From Candidatus Alistipes merdigallinarum (lineage in GTDB: Bacteria; Bacteroidota; Bacteroidia; Bacteroidales; Rikenellaceae): a DNA stretch of 64,000 bases. Below the pieces are notes generated by a model that did not search any database, was not told the origin of the DNA, and worked only from the letters and a program-made list of their open reading frames with translations. Shown in pieces: positions 34,615 through 43,424 of the stretch (its first letter is position 1; each line of letters begins with the position of its first letter). Position numbers and translations under genes: made by a program. Where the stretch lies: positions 1 through 64,000 of the forward strand of contig DWXH01000023.1 of assembly GCA_019119305.1 (NCBI GenBank). The letters run 5' to 3'.

Positions 34615-35951
34615 ATTTGTACACTCGGCTTATTTCGTTCCAAATCAAGATCCTTCAACAAAACATTATCGTCACTCTCCGCTACCACCCGCTCCAAACG
34701 GTTAAGCACCGAATCGGCCCACTGAAATTCGCTGCTCTGCTGGGTATCGAACGAGGCCTTTCCGGCAGCCTCCACCTGATGGACCACATCGTAGACACGC
34801 AGTGTGTGAACATCCCTTGCCGGAACATATAGGTTCACTTTCTCCTCTTTACTGACAACCGAAGCGATCAACCCCACCTTTTCCAAATCGTAAATGGCAT
34901 CCCGGACCACACGCAGCGGCAGGTTGAGCGCACCGGCGATCGTCTCGGACGATACTCCTCCCGATTTATTTATAAAATGGTTGACGATCTGATACATAAC
35001 TACCACCAAAGCCTTTTTATGGTACTCATAGCTCATTTCGCGTGCCTGCTTTTCGTATTCGAACTTCTGGATATTCTGATAAGCAAACGACAGTTCGGCC
35101 CCGAACAGTACAATCTGCCAGCTGCTTTGCATCCAGATCAGGAACAACGGAACGGCCGCAAAACTTCCGTAAATCGCATTGTAGCTCGTCAGTCGCGACT
35201 GTATGTAGATATATGCCAACTGAAAGATCTGAAACGCTGTTCCGGCAATAACGCCGGCAATCACCGCATTGCGCAACTTCACTTTCGTATTGGGCATCAC
35301 CAGATAGACGAACGCAAACATCAGCCAAATCATAACGACCGACACAAACCCCAACAGGATTTGCACGACGGTCGATGAGGTGAAATGTTGCAACTGGCTC
35401 TGCAGCTGGACACCGAGTCCGCTGGATATTACCCCCAAAATCGGCGTTACGACCACGACGGTCGTGTAATCGCTGAATTTCCGCGCAAAACTCCGCGAAC
35501 GGTGCACCTCCCAAATGTTATTGAATGCATTTTCGATATTTCCGAATACCTTCAGGACCGACCAGAACAGCACCACCAATCCGACCGATGCGATCAGCCC
35601 TCCTTTGGTCCGCTGCAACAGCGCATTGGCAAAATCGATAATCTGATCGATCAGTACCGAATATTGCGGAAACTTTCCATACAGATAGTCGTTCAGACGG
35701 GTTTCGAGCCCGAACCCTTTGGCAATTCCGAATACCATGGCCGCAATGGGCACCAGCGACATCAATGTATAAAAGGTCAGGGCCGCCGACCGAACGAGAA
35801 TCTCGTGCTGGCCAAAACCCTGCGCCGTAAATATGACCACCTTGATCTGGCGCACGGCCCAACGGATCTTGCGCGACTTGTACTCGTGCTCTTTCTTCAC
35901 CCAAATGTCGTGGGTTATGTATTGGATAATCCGTTTCAGCAGTCCCATCAT
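34611..35951 (-). CDS. YihY/BrkB family inner-membrane protein
   Basis: 446 aa. Six hydrophobic helices at ~60-290 (AALTFYTLMSLVPIAAMVFG is the family entry motif; then SVGLVVLFWSVLKVFGNIENAFNNIW; FGAELSFAYQN closes the domain; quoted in parts). A cytoplasmic C-terminal part (~310-445) looks like a winged-helix (VNHFINKSGGVSSETIAGAL, RVVRDAIYDLEKVGLI), a Bacteroidetes extension. Despite old labels the family is not RNase BN. Function is unclear; possibly envelope transport or lipid-related. Confidence 0.88.
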   Translation of the reverse strand: MMGLLKRIIQYITHDIWVKKEHEYKSRKIRWAVRQIKVVIFTAQGFGQHEILVRSAALTFYTLMSLVPIAAMVFGIAKGFGLETRLNDYLYGKFPQYSVLIDQIIDFANALLQRTKGGLIASVGLVVLFWSVLKVFGNIENAFNNIWEVHRSRSFARKFSDYTTVVVVTPILGVISSGLGVQLQSQLQHFTSSTVVQILLGFVSVVMIWLMFAFVYLVMPNTKVKLRNAVIAGVIAGTAFQIFQLAYIYIQSRLTSYNAIYGSFAAVPLFLIWMQSSWQIVLFGAELSFAYQNIQKFEYEKQAREMSYEYHKKALVVVMYQIVNHFINKSGGVSSETIAGALNLPLRVVRDAIYDLEKVGLIASVVSKEEKVNLYVPARDVHTLRVYDVVHQVEAAGKASFDTQQSSEFQWADSVLNRLERVVAESDDNVLLKDLDLERNKPSVQI

Positions 35952-35986
35952 CGTTGCGCTATTCTCTTACAAAAATACAATTTTAT

Positions 35987-37471
35987 TTAAGACTTTTTAT
36001 GACTTTCCTCATCCGGATTCGTCCCGTCATCCTTCAATCGGCGTATTTTAAAATTCAGGCAGGCCAGAAGAATCGACATCAACGGACTGAGGTAGCAGAA
36101 AAACGCATAGGGCAGGTAAGCCAACGTAGCCACATTCAGCACGCCCGACTGCGTGGCGCCGCACGTATTCCACGGGATCAGCACCGAAGTCACCGTACCG
36201 CCATCCTCCAGCGTCCGGCTCAAGACTTCGGGAGCCAACCTTTTTTTTCGATAGGCCGAATTGAAAATCTTTCCGGGGATGACAATGGCCAGATATTGAT
36301 CCGACGCGGTCGTATTGAACAGCACACAGGTTCCGACGGTCGTGGCCACGAGTCCGCAGGTCGAACGGACCTTTCGGATCAGCGCTTCGGTGATGCGTTC
36401 GAGGAAATGTCCGGCCTCCATGACCCCGCCGAAAATCATCGCCGAGAGGATCAGCCACACGGTATTCAACATACCGGCCATTCCTCGTGAAGTAAACAAC
36501 GAATCGATCTGCGCATTTCCCGTTTCGGGAGCAATCGTTCCATACATCGAGCGAAGAACGGTTTTATAGGCAGTTCCCGAGGTAAGCGCCGTATTGCCGT
36601 TCAGCGAACCGATCAACTCGGGCTGGAAAATCACCGCACAGATTCCCCCTACGAGGCTTCCGATAAAAAGGACCGGGACCGACGGCATTTTCAGGACGAT
36701 CAAAACGATAACCAGAATCGGGACGACAAACAACCACGGAGTGATCCGATAGCATGCACCGATCATCCGCTGAGTCTCGGCAACCGACACCTCCGACGAG
36801 AACGACCCGTCATGAGCAAGTGAAATTCCCGCAAAAATCAGCAGGGTCAAGACAATAGCGGGAACTGTCGTATACATCATATAGCGGATGTGCGTAAAAA
36901 GCTCGGTCCCGGTCGTTGCCGCAGCCAGATTCGTCGTATCGCTCAGCGGAGAGATCTTATCGCCGAAATAGGCTCCGGATATAATTGCTCCTGCCACCAA
37001 CGCTTCGTCGAACCCCAATGTCCGGCCGATGCCGAGCAGTGCAACGCCAACCGTCGCGACCGTCGACCACGAACTCCCCGTCGCTACCGATATAAGCGCA
37101 GAAATTGCTACGGTTGCCGGCAAGAAGTACTCGGGCTGCAACACATAGAGTCCGTAGTGGATCATCGCCGGAATGATGCCGCTCAGCATCCAGGTCCCCG
37201 ACAGAACTCCGATCATCAGGAGAATCATGATGGCCGGGATCGCTCCGGCCACGGTCCGCACCATCCCGTCCTGCAACTCATTCCACCGGTATCCATTATA
37301 AAGAGCCACACAAACAGCCGCACCGGCAGCAATCAACAGGGTCATCTGGTTGGCCCCCGACAAAACGTCATCGCCGATTAACGACACGTTGACCCCGATC
37401 AGCACGATCAGAAATACGATCAACCCGACCGACTGAATCAACGAAGGCCGTCTTCTATTCTTCTTTCCCAT
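35987..37471 (-). CDS. NhaC family Na+/H+ antiporter
   Basis: About 12 hydrophobic segments over 494 aa. Family marks: SVATGSSWSTVATVGVALLGIG, GAYFGDKISPLSDTTNLAAA (the conserved Asp/Ser region of NhaC) and TASDQYLAIVIPG near the C-terminus. It would exchange protons for sodium (or carry dicarboxylate/amine pairs, as some NhaC relatives do). The start Met (37471) lies inside the preceding methyltransferase gene, so it overlaps by 17 nt. Confidence 0.9.
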   Translation of the reverse strand: MGKKNRRRPSLIQSVGLIVFLIVLIGVNVSLIGDDVLSGANQMTLLIAAGAAVCVALYNGYRWNELQDGMVRTVAGAIPAIMILLMIGVLSGTWMLSGIIPAMIHYGLYVLQPEYFLPATVAISALISVATGSSWSTVATVGVALLGIGRTLGFDEALVAGAIISGAYFGDKISPLSDTTNLAAATTGTELFTHIRYMMYTTVPAIVLTLLIFAGISLAHDGSFSSEVSVAETQRMIGACYRITPWLFVVPILVIVLIVLKMPSVPVLFIGSLVGGICAVIFQPELIGSLNGNTALTSGTAYKTVLRSMYGTIAPETGNAQIDSLFTSRGMAGMLNTVWLILSAMIFGGVMEAGHFLERITEALIRKVRSTCGLVATTVGTCVLFNTTASDQYLAIVIPGKIFNSAYRKKRLAPEVLSRTLEDGGTVTSVLIPWNTCGATQSGVLNVATLAYLPYAFFCYLSPLMSILLACLNFKIRRLKDDGTNPDEESHKKS

Positions 37472-38660
37472 TATCATTTCCCTTACCGTTCAATCTCTCG
37501 GGTCCCAACAAAAACACGTATGGCTCAGTCCCGATCTTCGTAAACGCTATTTTATCACTGCCTCCCTCCCGGACTCCCAACGACCGGAGAATCGTCTCGA
37601 CCGAGTAGGGAAACTCTTTTTTCATCACCTCGCAACGTACAATACTCAAATCCTTCAACCGCCGACGCAATGATTTGGGATGATAGGGTATCGACTCCCG
37701 GAGCGGAAACAGCCGTCCGAAAAAGTGCTCCGGTTCCGATCTGAAAAGGCAGTACCCGCTCGGCGAAGTCGCAAAAGCCCCGAGACGTGCCGCATAACGT
37801 CCGACCAAACGTGCCTTACCCAATCCCACATCCGGAACACCGAACCACACGTAAGGAGGCTCGAACGCCTCCGCTTCGGCCTGCTGCCCACTTCGATCGA
37901 AAAGCAGCGAATCCTCTTCGGAACGTGACACCCGAATCGTCCCCGATTCAGGCTCCGGGTCGGAGGAAACACGCACCAAAACCTCCTTGCACTCTCCGCG
38001 GAGCGACATGACCTCGACCGAAGCCACATCACCGAAAATCCGGAACGTCTCCTCCACATCGAACATCGGCGACAGTTTCGCCACAACACTCTTTCCCTTT
38101 TTCAGCAACTCGGGCAAAAGTCCGAGGAGATTCGGAGAACAATCCTCCAGCAGAAACACCTTACGGGTTCCGTCACGCCGTGCCGGATCAATATAGAAAA
38201 GATCGGCCCGCCCGGCAAACGCATCGATGAACCGTTCCGCCGTATCACACACAACCTCCATGTTGTCCGCCCCGAGACGTCCGAAATTGATCTCGGCCAC
38301 ACGGGCCGTCACCGGATCCCGTTCGACCGCGATCACCCGTTTGAACCGACGGCTCAAAATGTAGGCATCGACTCCCAACCCGCAAGTCAGATCGACACAC
38401 AGATCTCCCGCATATCGTCTCCTTCGGGCCACATCCTCGCTGCTCGACTGTTCGAACGCCAGCGGCGGTATAATACACCCCGCCCGGTAATAGGAAGGAA
38501 GCTTTGTCCGAGCCCGTTGCAGATATTTGACCTGCGTCGCCAAAAGAGCTCCATACTCCCGCGCATGCAGAGCCACCCGATCGGGAGGCTCTTCTCGCAG
38601 ATCGAACAACCTCCTTTTGACCGCTTCGCTATCCAATATTTCAACCTCTTCCAACGTCAT
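37455..38660 (-). CDS. SAM methyltransferase with THUMP-like C-terminal domain
   Basis: Residues ~70-240 form a class I methyltransferase: motif I CVDLTCGLGVDAYILS, acidic AVERDPVTARVAEIN, then ADLFYIDPARRDGTRKVF (DPAR instead of the usual NPPY). The C-terminus (~320-400) matches the THUMP-like domain (YHPKSLRRRLKDLSIVRCEV and TEPYVFLLG). These proteins are thought to modify RNA, but no specific site is established. Start overlaps comEC by 20 nt. Confidence 0.88.
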   Translation of the reverse strand: MTLEEVEILDSEAVKRRLFDLREEPPDRVALHAREYGALLATQVKYLQRARTKLPSYYRAGCIIPPLAFEQSSSEDVARRRRYAGDLCVDLTCGLGVDAYILSRRFKRVIAVERDPVTARVAEINFGRLGADNMEVVCDTAERFIDAFAGRADLFYIDPARRDGTRKVFLLEDCSPNLLGLLPELLKKGKSVVAKLSPMFDVEETFRIFGDVASVEVMSLRGECKEVLVRVSSDPEPESGTIRVSRSEEDSLLFDRSGQQAEAEAFEPPYVWFGVPDVGLGKARLVGRYAARLGAFATSPSGYCLFRSEPEHFFGRLFPLRESIPYHPKSLRRRLKDLSIVRCEVMKKEFPYSVETILRSLGVREGGSDKIAFTKIGTEPYVFLLGPERLNGKGNDNGKEE

Positions 38661-40179
38661 AGTTCAACCTGTTTTTCGAGAATCCGCCGACCCGCTCCTC
38701 ATAAAGTTTCCATCCCAACACGGCAAGTCCAAGCAGAAAATAAAACAATACGATCCAATACCCTTCGACATGGATTTTCCCTATGCCGGCAACCGGCGTG
38801 GAGGCAGCCCACGAGACGGTTCCATTCTGAATCCGCAACACCACTTCGATCAGCGCGCTGCACACACCATTCAACCACGGGAACGGCAAAATCAGCCAGA
38901 CAAGCCCAAGCAGAATACAGACAAAGGCCGTAAATATCACCACCGGATTGATCAGCAGGGACATCAACGGCAGGTTTCCGAAATTATAAAGGACGATCGG
39001 CAACGTTCCGATCTGAGCCGCTGCACCGAGCAGGAGTGAGCTCCACAAAATATCCAACAACTTGTTGCGGGACAAGCGCTGACGATACATGCGCGGATAG
39101 AAGAAAAGGATCGACAGCACCGCCGCAAAAGAGAGCTGGAAACTCACATCATAAAGATAAAACGGACGGATAGCGAGCATCAGCGTCGCTGCACCCAGAA
39201 CGATATTGTACCCGCCACCAACAACCGAGCAGGCAAACGCGAGTTGTGCACCCGAACACATGAGCGCTGCACGGACCACCGACGGCGAAAGCCCCGCCAT
39301 GACCGCATAGAGCCACAACGCCAATATGACCAGCACGTTTTTCAGAATATGTCCTCTACGGAACAATACGAGCCAACCGAACAGCATGTTGGCGATAATC
39401 AGCACAAACCCCATGTGCAATCCCGAAACCGCCAGAATGTGTGCCACACCGGTCCGGGAGTACTCCTCTTTGAGGCGGGGGTCGAATGCTCTCTTCTCTC
39501 CGGCCACCAATGCCGCAACCATATCCTTATCCGCATCGTCGATGTTCAGTTGTGCGATACGGTCCACCGCTGCCTGATGCAACATCGAGGCAGTTCGAAT
39601 CAACCGTCGGCCGTTCCCCTCCAGACGAGCCACGATACCGTTTTCTACGACATACGTCCGCGCACTGATTCCACGACTCCGCATCAACTTTCCGTATCGG
39701 CTTCCCGTCGTATCGAGCGGATTCAAATATCCGGTCACGCAAAGCTGATCGCCGACGGCAACCCTCATCGAAGTATCCACCCGCAACTCGATCCGCTCAT
39801 CGGTCGGGGTCCATGTACCCGCAGCCGCATCGGTCCGACGGAACGATCCGACATCCGCCGTTGTTCGCTGCCATCTTCCCTGTGTGACCGGCGTATCGTT
39901 CACTTCCAAAACCATCGCCAAACGAGCTCCACGCGGCATCACCTCCCTTGTTGCAGCAATTGCCGTCACCAAAATACCGCACATGAACAGTGCGGCAGCC
40001 GAATAGCATCCGCCCCATACGCTCTTGCGCAACGCCCATGCAAGCAGATAACAGACGATCGTCGCCGACACGATTACCCAATCGGGCGCCGTGACATAGC
40101 CGAACGCAAAAATCCCCGCCGCAAAGCAGGGCAGAATTTTCAGAAAAGGTGTAATGCGTAATCGTTCGGAGAGCAACAT
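38641..40179 (-). CDS. ComEC/Rec2 family channel protein
   Basis: About ten membrane helices. N-terminal helices plus an OB-like DUF4131 region (~30-200; VGDQLCVTGYLNPLD), then the Competence domain: FDPRLKEEYSRTGVAHILAVSGLHMGFVL (the AVSGLH motif is diagnostic) and LSPSVVRAALMC. There is no C-terminal metallo-beta-lactamase domain: the chain stops after the last helix at 512 aa, a shortened form. It would carry single-stranded DNA across the inner membrane. The track's 40287 start overlaps yifB; ATG 40179 is correct. Confidence 0.9.
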   Translation of the reverse strand: MLLSERLRITPFLKILPCFAAGIFAFGYVTAPDWVIVSATIVCYLLAWALRKSVWGGCYSAAALFMCGILVTAIAATREVMPRGARLAMVLEVNDTPVTQGRWQRTTADVGSFRRTDAAAGTWTPTDERIELRVDTSMRVAVGDQLCVTGYLNPLDTTGSRYGKLMRSRGISARTYVVENGIVARLEGNGRRLIRTASMLHQAAVDRIAQLNIDDADKDMVAALVAGEKRAFDPRLKEEYSRTGVAHILAVSGLHMGFVLIIANMLFGWLVLFRRGHILKNVLVILALWLYAVMAGLSPSVVRAALMCSGAQLAFACSVVGGGYNIVLGAATLMLAIRPFYLYDVSFQLSFAAVLSILFFYPRMYRQRLSRNKLLDILWSSLLLGAAAQIGTLPIVLYNFGNLPLMSLLINPVVIFTAFVCILLGLVWLILPFPWLNGVCSALIEVVLRIQNGTVSWAASTPVAGIGKIHVEGYWIVLFYFLLGLAVLGWKLYEERVGGFSKNRLNYDVGRG

Positions 40180-40192
40180 GACGGATCGTTTT

Positions 40193-41728
40193 TCAATTTC
40201 CCCAACTGTCTCGATCGAGTGTTCTGTATCCGATCGCTTCGGCGATGTGTGCCGGTTCAATCTGCTCCGTTCCCGCCAGATCGGCAATCGTCCGGGCCAC
40301 CTTGATGATCCGATCGTAAGCCCGGGCGGACAGGTTGAAGCGCTCCATAGCCCGCCGCAACAGTACGCTCGACTCCTCCGAGAGCGGACAGAACTCCCGC
40401 AAACAGCGGCTGTTCATCATCGAATTGGTGTGAATCGACATACCAGCAAAACGAGCGGACTGAATCTTACGTGCCGCCACAACCCGCTGCCGGATAACCG
40501 CACTCGACTCCTCTCCACCGCTCCGGGAGAGTTCGTCAAACTCCACGGGAATGACCTCGATGTGCATATCGATCCGATCGAGCATCGGGCCCGAAATCCG
40601 GTTCATATATTTGAACACCGCACCGGGCGAACAGACACACGCCTTCGTCGGATGGTTATAATAGCCGCAAGGGCAGGGGTTCATCGCCGCGATCAACATA
40701 AAGTTCGCCGGGTACTGAACCGTATATTTCGATCGGGAAACCGTAATCATGTGGTCTTCCATAGGCTGCCGCAGAGTCTCCAACAGGTTTCGGCCGAATT
40801 CGGGCAACTCATCGGCAAACAGAATGCCGTTATGGGCCAGCGAAATCTCCCCCGGCATAGGTGTCGAACCGCCTCCGGCCAAGGCCGCCTGTGAGGTCAG
40901 ATGATGCGGCGCCCGGAAAGGTCGGGTCAACATCAATCCCGCATGGGCACCCAATTTTCCGGCAACGGAGTGAATCTTGGTCGTTTCGAGGGCCTCTTCG
41001 AGGGTCATCGGCGGCATGATCGAGGGCATGCGTCGGGCCAGCATCGTCTTACCCGATCCCGGAGGTCCGATCATCAGCACGTTGTGTCCGCCGGCAGCAG
41101 CGATTTCCAACGCCCTTTTGGCCCGGACCGCTCCCCGCACATCCGCAAAATCGAGGTCAAAAACTTCAGACTCCTCGCGAAACAGCCGTTCCAGATCGAT
41201 CCGAACCGGTGTCAACTCTTTTTCTCCCCGCAGAAAATCCACCACCTCGCGCAGATGTTCTACACCGTATACCTCCAATCCATCAACTACAGCAGCTTCT
41301 GCTGCATTATGGGCCGGTAATATAACTCCTCGAAAGCCCTGTTTCTTCGCCTCCAACGCAATGGGCAATGCACCCCGAACCGGCAACACCGATCCGTCAA
41401 GCGACAGTTCACCCATAATCACGAAATCAGCGATCCGTTCGTCCGACAGCTGTTCCGATGCCGCCAATATGGCGATAGCGATCGGCAGATCGTAAGCCGA
41501 GCCCTCCTTTCGGATGTCGGCAGGTGCCAGATTGACCACTATCTTCTTTCCGCTCATCCGATAGGAGCAGTTTCCGAATGCGGCACGAATCCGTTCCTGA
41601 CTCTCCCGAACCGCATTGTCGGGCAATCCGACCATATACATGCCTATGCCTTGCGTAATATTCACCTCAACAGAGACCGTCAAGGCCTCTATACCGATCA
41701 GTGCACTCGCATAGCTTTTGACAAACAT
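40193..41728 (-). CDS. YifB/ComM family Mg-chelatase-like AAA+ ATPase
   Basis: 511 aa with N-terminal Lon-like ChlI domain (VEVNITQGIGMYMVGLPDNAVRES), Walker A GPPGSGKTMLA (~220), Walker B ILFADELPEF, a zinc-like CPCGYYNHPTKACVC cluster and the C-terminal Mg_chelatase C domain (RVVAARKIQSAR ... AYDRIIKVARTIADL). ComM proteins are hexameric helicases that drive branch migration during recombination of imported DNA. It is 13 nt upstream of comEC, a link in sense with natural transformation. Confidence 0.95.
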   Translation of the reverse strand: MFVKSYASALIGIEALTVSVEVNITQGIGMYMVGLPDNAVRESQERIRAAFGNCSYRMSGKKIVVNLAPADIRKEGSAYDLPIAIAILAASEQLSDERIADFVIMGELSLDGSVLPVRGALPIALEAKKQGFRGVILPAHNAAEAAVVDGLEVYGVEHLREVVDFLRGEKELTPVRIDLERLFREESEVFDLDFADVRGAVRAKRALEIAAAGGHNVLMIGPPGSGKTMLARRMPSIMPPMTLEEALETTKIHSVAGKLGAHAGLMLTRPFRAPHHLTSQAALAGGGSTPMPGEISLAHNGILFADELPEFGRNLLETLRQPMEDHMITVSRSKYTVQYPANFMLIAAMNPCPCGYYNHPTKACVCSPGAVFKYMNRISGPMLDRIDMHIEVIPVEFDELSRSGGEESSAVIRQRVVAARKIQSARFAGMSIHTNSMMNSRCLREFCPLSEESSVLLRRAMERFNLSARAYDRIIKVARTIADLAGTEQIEPAHIAEAIGYRTLDRDSWGN

Positions 41729-41777
41729 ACGGACGTTGGGGTTATTTAAACGTTTTTATAGACTTGTTCTCTCGAGA

Positions 41778-43379
41778 TCAGAACGGAGAATTTTCATCAT
41801 CGGGCGGAGCTCCGAATCCACCCAGGCTCTCTTTCGCTCCGCCAAGCGATCCGGACGGGATGCCGAATTCGCCATATCCTCCGAAATCGTTCAATGCTCC
41901 GGCAGCACCGGCTCCACCGCCGTCAATCGCCGAACCGAACTCCTGATTCATACCACCCGACATCATGCCGCCATCCATCGAAATGTCGTCATAATCCAAA
42001 AACTTGGCCTGCTCCTTACGGAAACGCAACTTGATCGTATCGACAGCCCCGTTACGGTGCTTTGCCACAATGATTTCGGCCATACCCTGCGTCGAATTGC
42101 CCGCTTCGTCCACATTCAGTCCATAATATTCGGGACGATGGATGAAGGCTACCAAGTCGGCATCCTGTTCGATCGCTCCGGATTCACGCAGGTCGGAGAG
42201 CTGCGGACGTTTGTCTCCGCCCCGGGACTCCACCGAACGGTTCAACTGCGACAACGCGATAATCGGGATGTTCAGCTCCTTGGCAATCGCCTTCAGCGAA
42301 CGGGAGATCATGGCAACTTCCTGCTCCCGATTACCCCGTGTATCGACCGATGCCGTCATCAACTGCAAATAGTCGATAACTATTAACTGGATATCATACT
42401 GGGTTTTGAGCCGACGGGCCTTCGAACGGAACTCATAAATCGACAGCGCCGGCGTATCATCGATAAAGAGGGGAGCACCGGCAAGGGGTTTGATCGAGGC
42501 TTCGAGATGTTTCCACTGTTCGGGAGTCAGTTGCCCGTTACGCACGTCCCGGGAGTCAAGTCCCGACTCACCGACGATCAGTCGCATCATCAGCTGCTCG
42601 GCACTCATTTCCAATGAGAAAAAGGCCACCCCCTTCTCGTAATCGACCGCAACGTTCCGGGCCAACGAAAGGACAAAAGCCGTCTTACCCATAGAGGGAC
42701 GTGCCGCAATAATAATCAAATCCGAAGGCTGCCACCCCAGCGTCAAACGGTCCAAATGGGTGAATCCCGACGGCACGCCGCTAAAACTGCCTTCACGTTT
42801 GGAGGCCTCTTCGATTGCCTGCAACGTCTTCGTCAAAATATCTTTCGATTTCTGCACATCGCGTTTGACGTGTCCCTCCGACACTTTAAAAATCTCTCCT
42901 TCGGCCAGATCGATCAGGTCGGTCACATCCATCGACTCGTCGTAGGCTTTTTTCTGTATTTCGGTCGCCGCCCGGATCAGCTCACGTTGCACGAACTTCT
43001 GGGCGATAATCTTACTGTGGTATTCGACGTGCGCCGCTGAACCCACCTTTTGGGTCAACTGGGCGAGATAAGCCGCACCACCCACCGCCGAAAGTTTCCG
43101 ATTCTGTTTCAACTTCTCGGTCACCGTATAGAGGTCGATCGGCTTCAGCTCCATCGACAGATCGAGAATCGCCTTATAGATAATCTGATGTGCTTCTTTA
43201 TAGAAAGCTTCGGGCGTAATTACGCCCTGTACTTCAATCACCGCATCCTTCTCCAGCATCAGCGCCCCCAATACGGCCTCCTCCAGTTCGATGGATTGAG
43301 GCGGGACCAAGCCGACCGAATCGGTCAACACAGAGGCAGCTTCACGATTGTTTTCGTTCGGTGTATACTGTTTTGCCAT
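41778..43379 (-). CDS. dnaB: Replicative DNA helicase DnaB
   Basis: N-terminal primase-interacting domain (SIELEEAVLGALMLEKDAV), linker helix, then RecA-type helicase domain: Walker A ARPSMGKTAFVLSLA (~218), FFSLEMSAEQLMMRL, Walker B LIVIDYLQLM, and ALSQLNRSVE. The C-terminal ~65 residues after FRKEQAKFLD are a Gly/Met-rich disordered tail (SMDGGMMSGGM, GGGAGAAGAL) ending in an acidic DDENSPF, reminiscent of SSB tails. No intein. It follows ygiQ by 45 nt; a one-mismatch -7 (TACCTTTA, 43417-43410) precedes it. Confidence 0.97.
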   Translation of the reverse strand: MAKQYTPNENNREAASVLTDSVGLVPPQSIELEEAVLGALMLEKDAVIEVQGVITPEAFYKEAHQIIYKAILDLSMELKPIDLYTVTEKLKQNRKLSAVGGAAYLAQLTQKVGSAAHVEYHSKIIAQKFVQRELIRAATEIQKKAYDESMDVTDLIDLAEGEIFKVSEGHVKRDVQKSKDILTKTLQAIEEASKREGSFSGVPSGFTHLDRLTLGWQPSDLIIIAARPSMGKTAFVLSLARNVAVDYEKGVAFFSLEMSAEQLMMRLIVGESGLDSRDVRNGQLTPEQWKHLEASIKPLAGAPLFIDDTPALSIYEFRSKARRLKTQYDIQLIVIDYLQLMTASVDTRGNREQEVAMISRSLKAIAKELNIPIIALSQLNRSVESRGGDKRPQLSDLRESGAIEQDADLVAFIHRPEYYGLNVDEAGNSTQGMAEIIVAKHRNGAVDTIKLRFRKEQAKFLDYDDISMDGGMMSGGMNQEFGSAIDGGGAGAAGALNDFGGYGEFGIPSGSLGGAKESLGGFGAPPDDENSPF

Positions 43380-43424
43380 GCCACAAAATTTCTATTCTCA
43401 ACTGAAAGGTAAAGGTACGATTTT

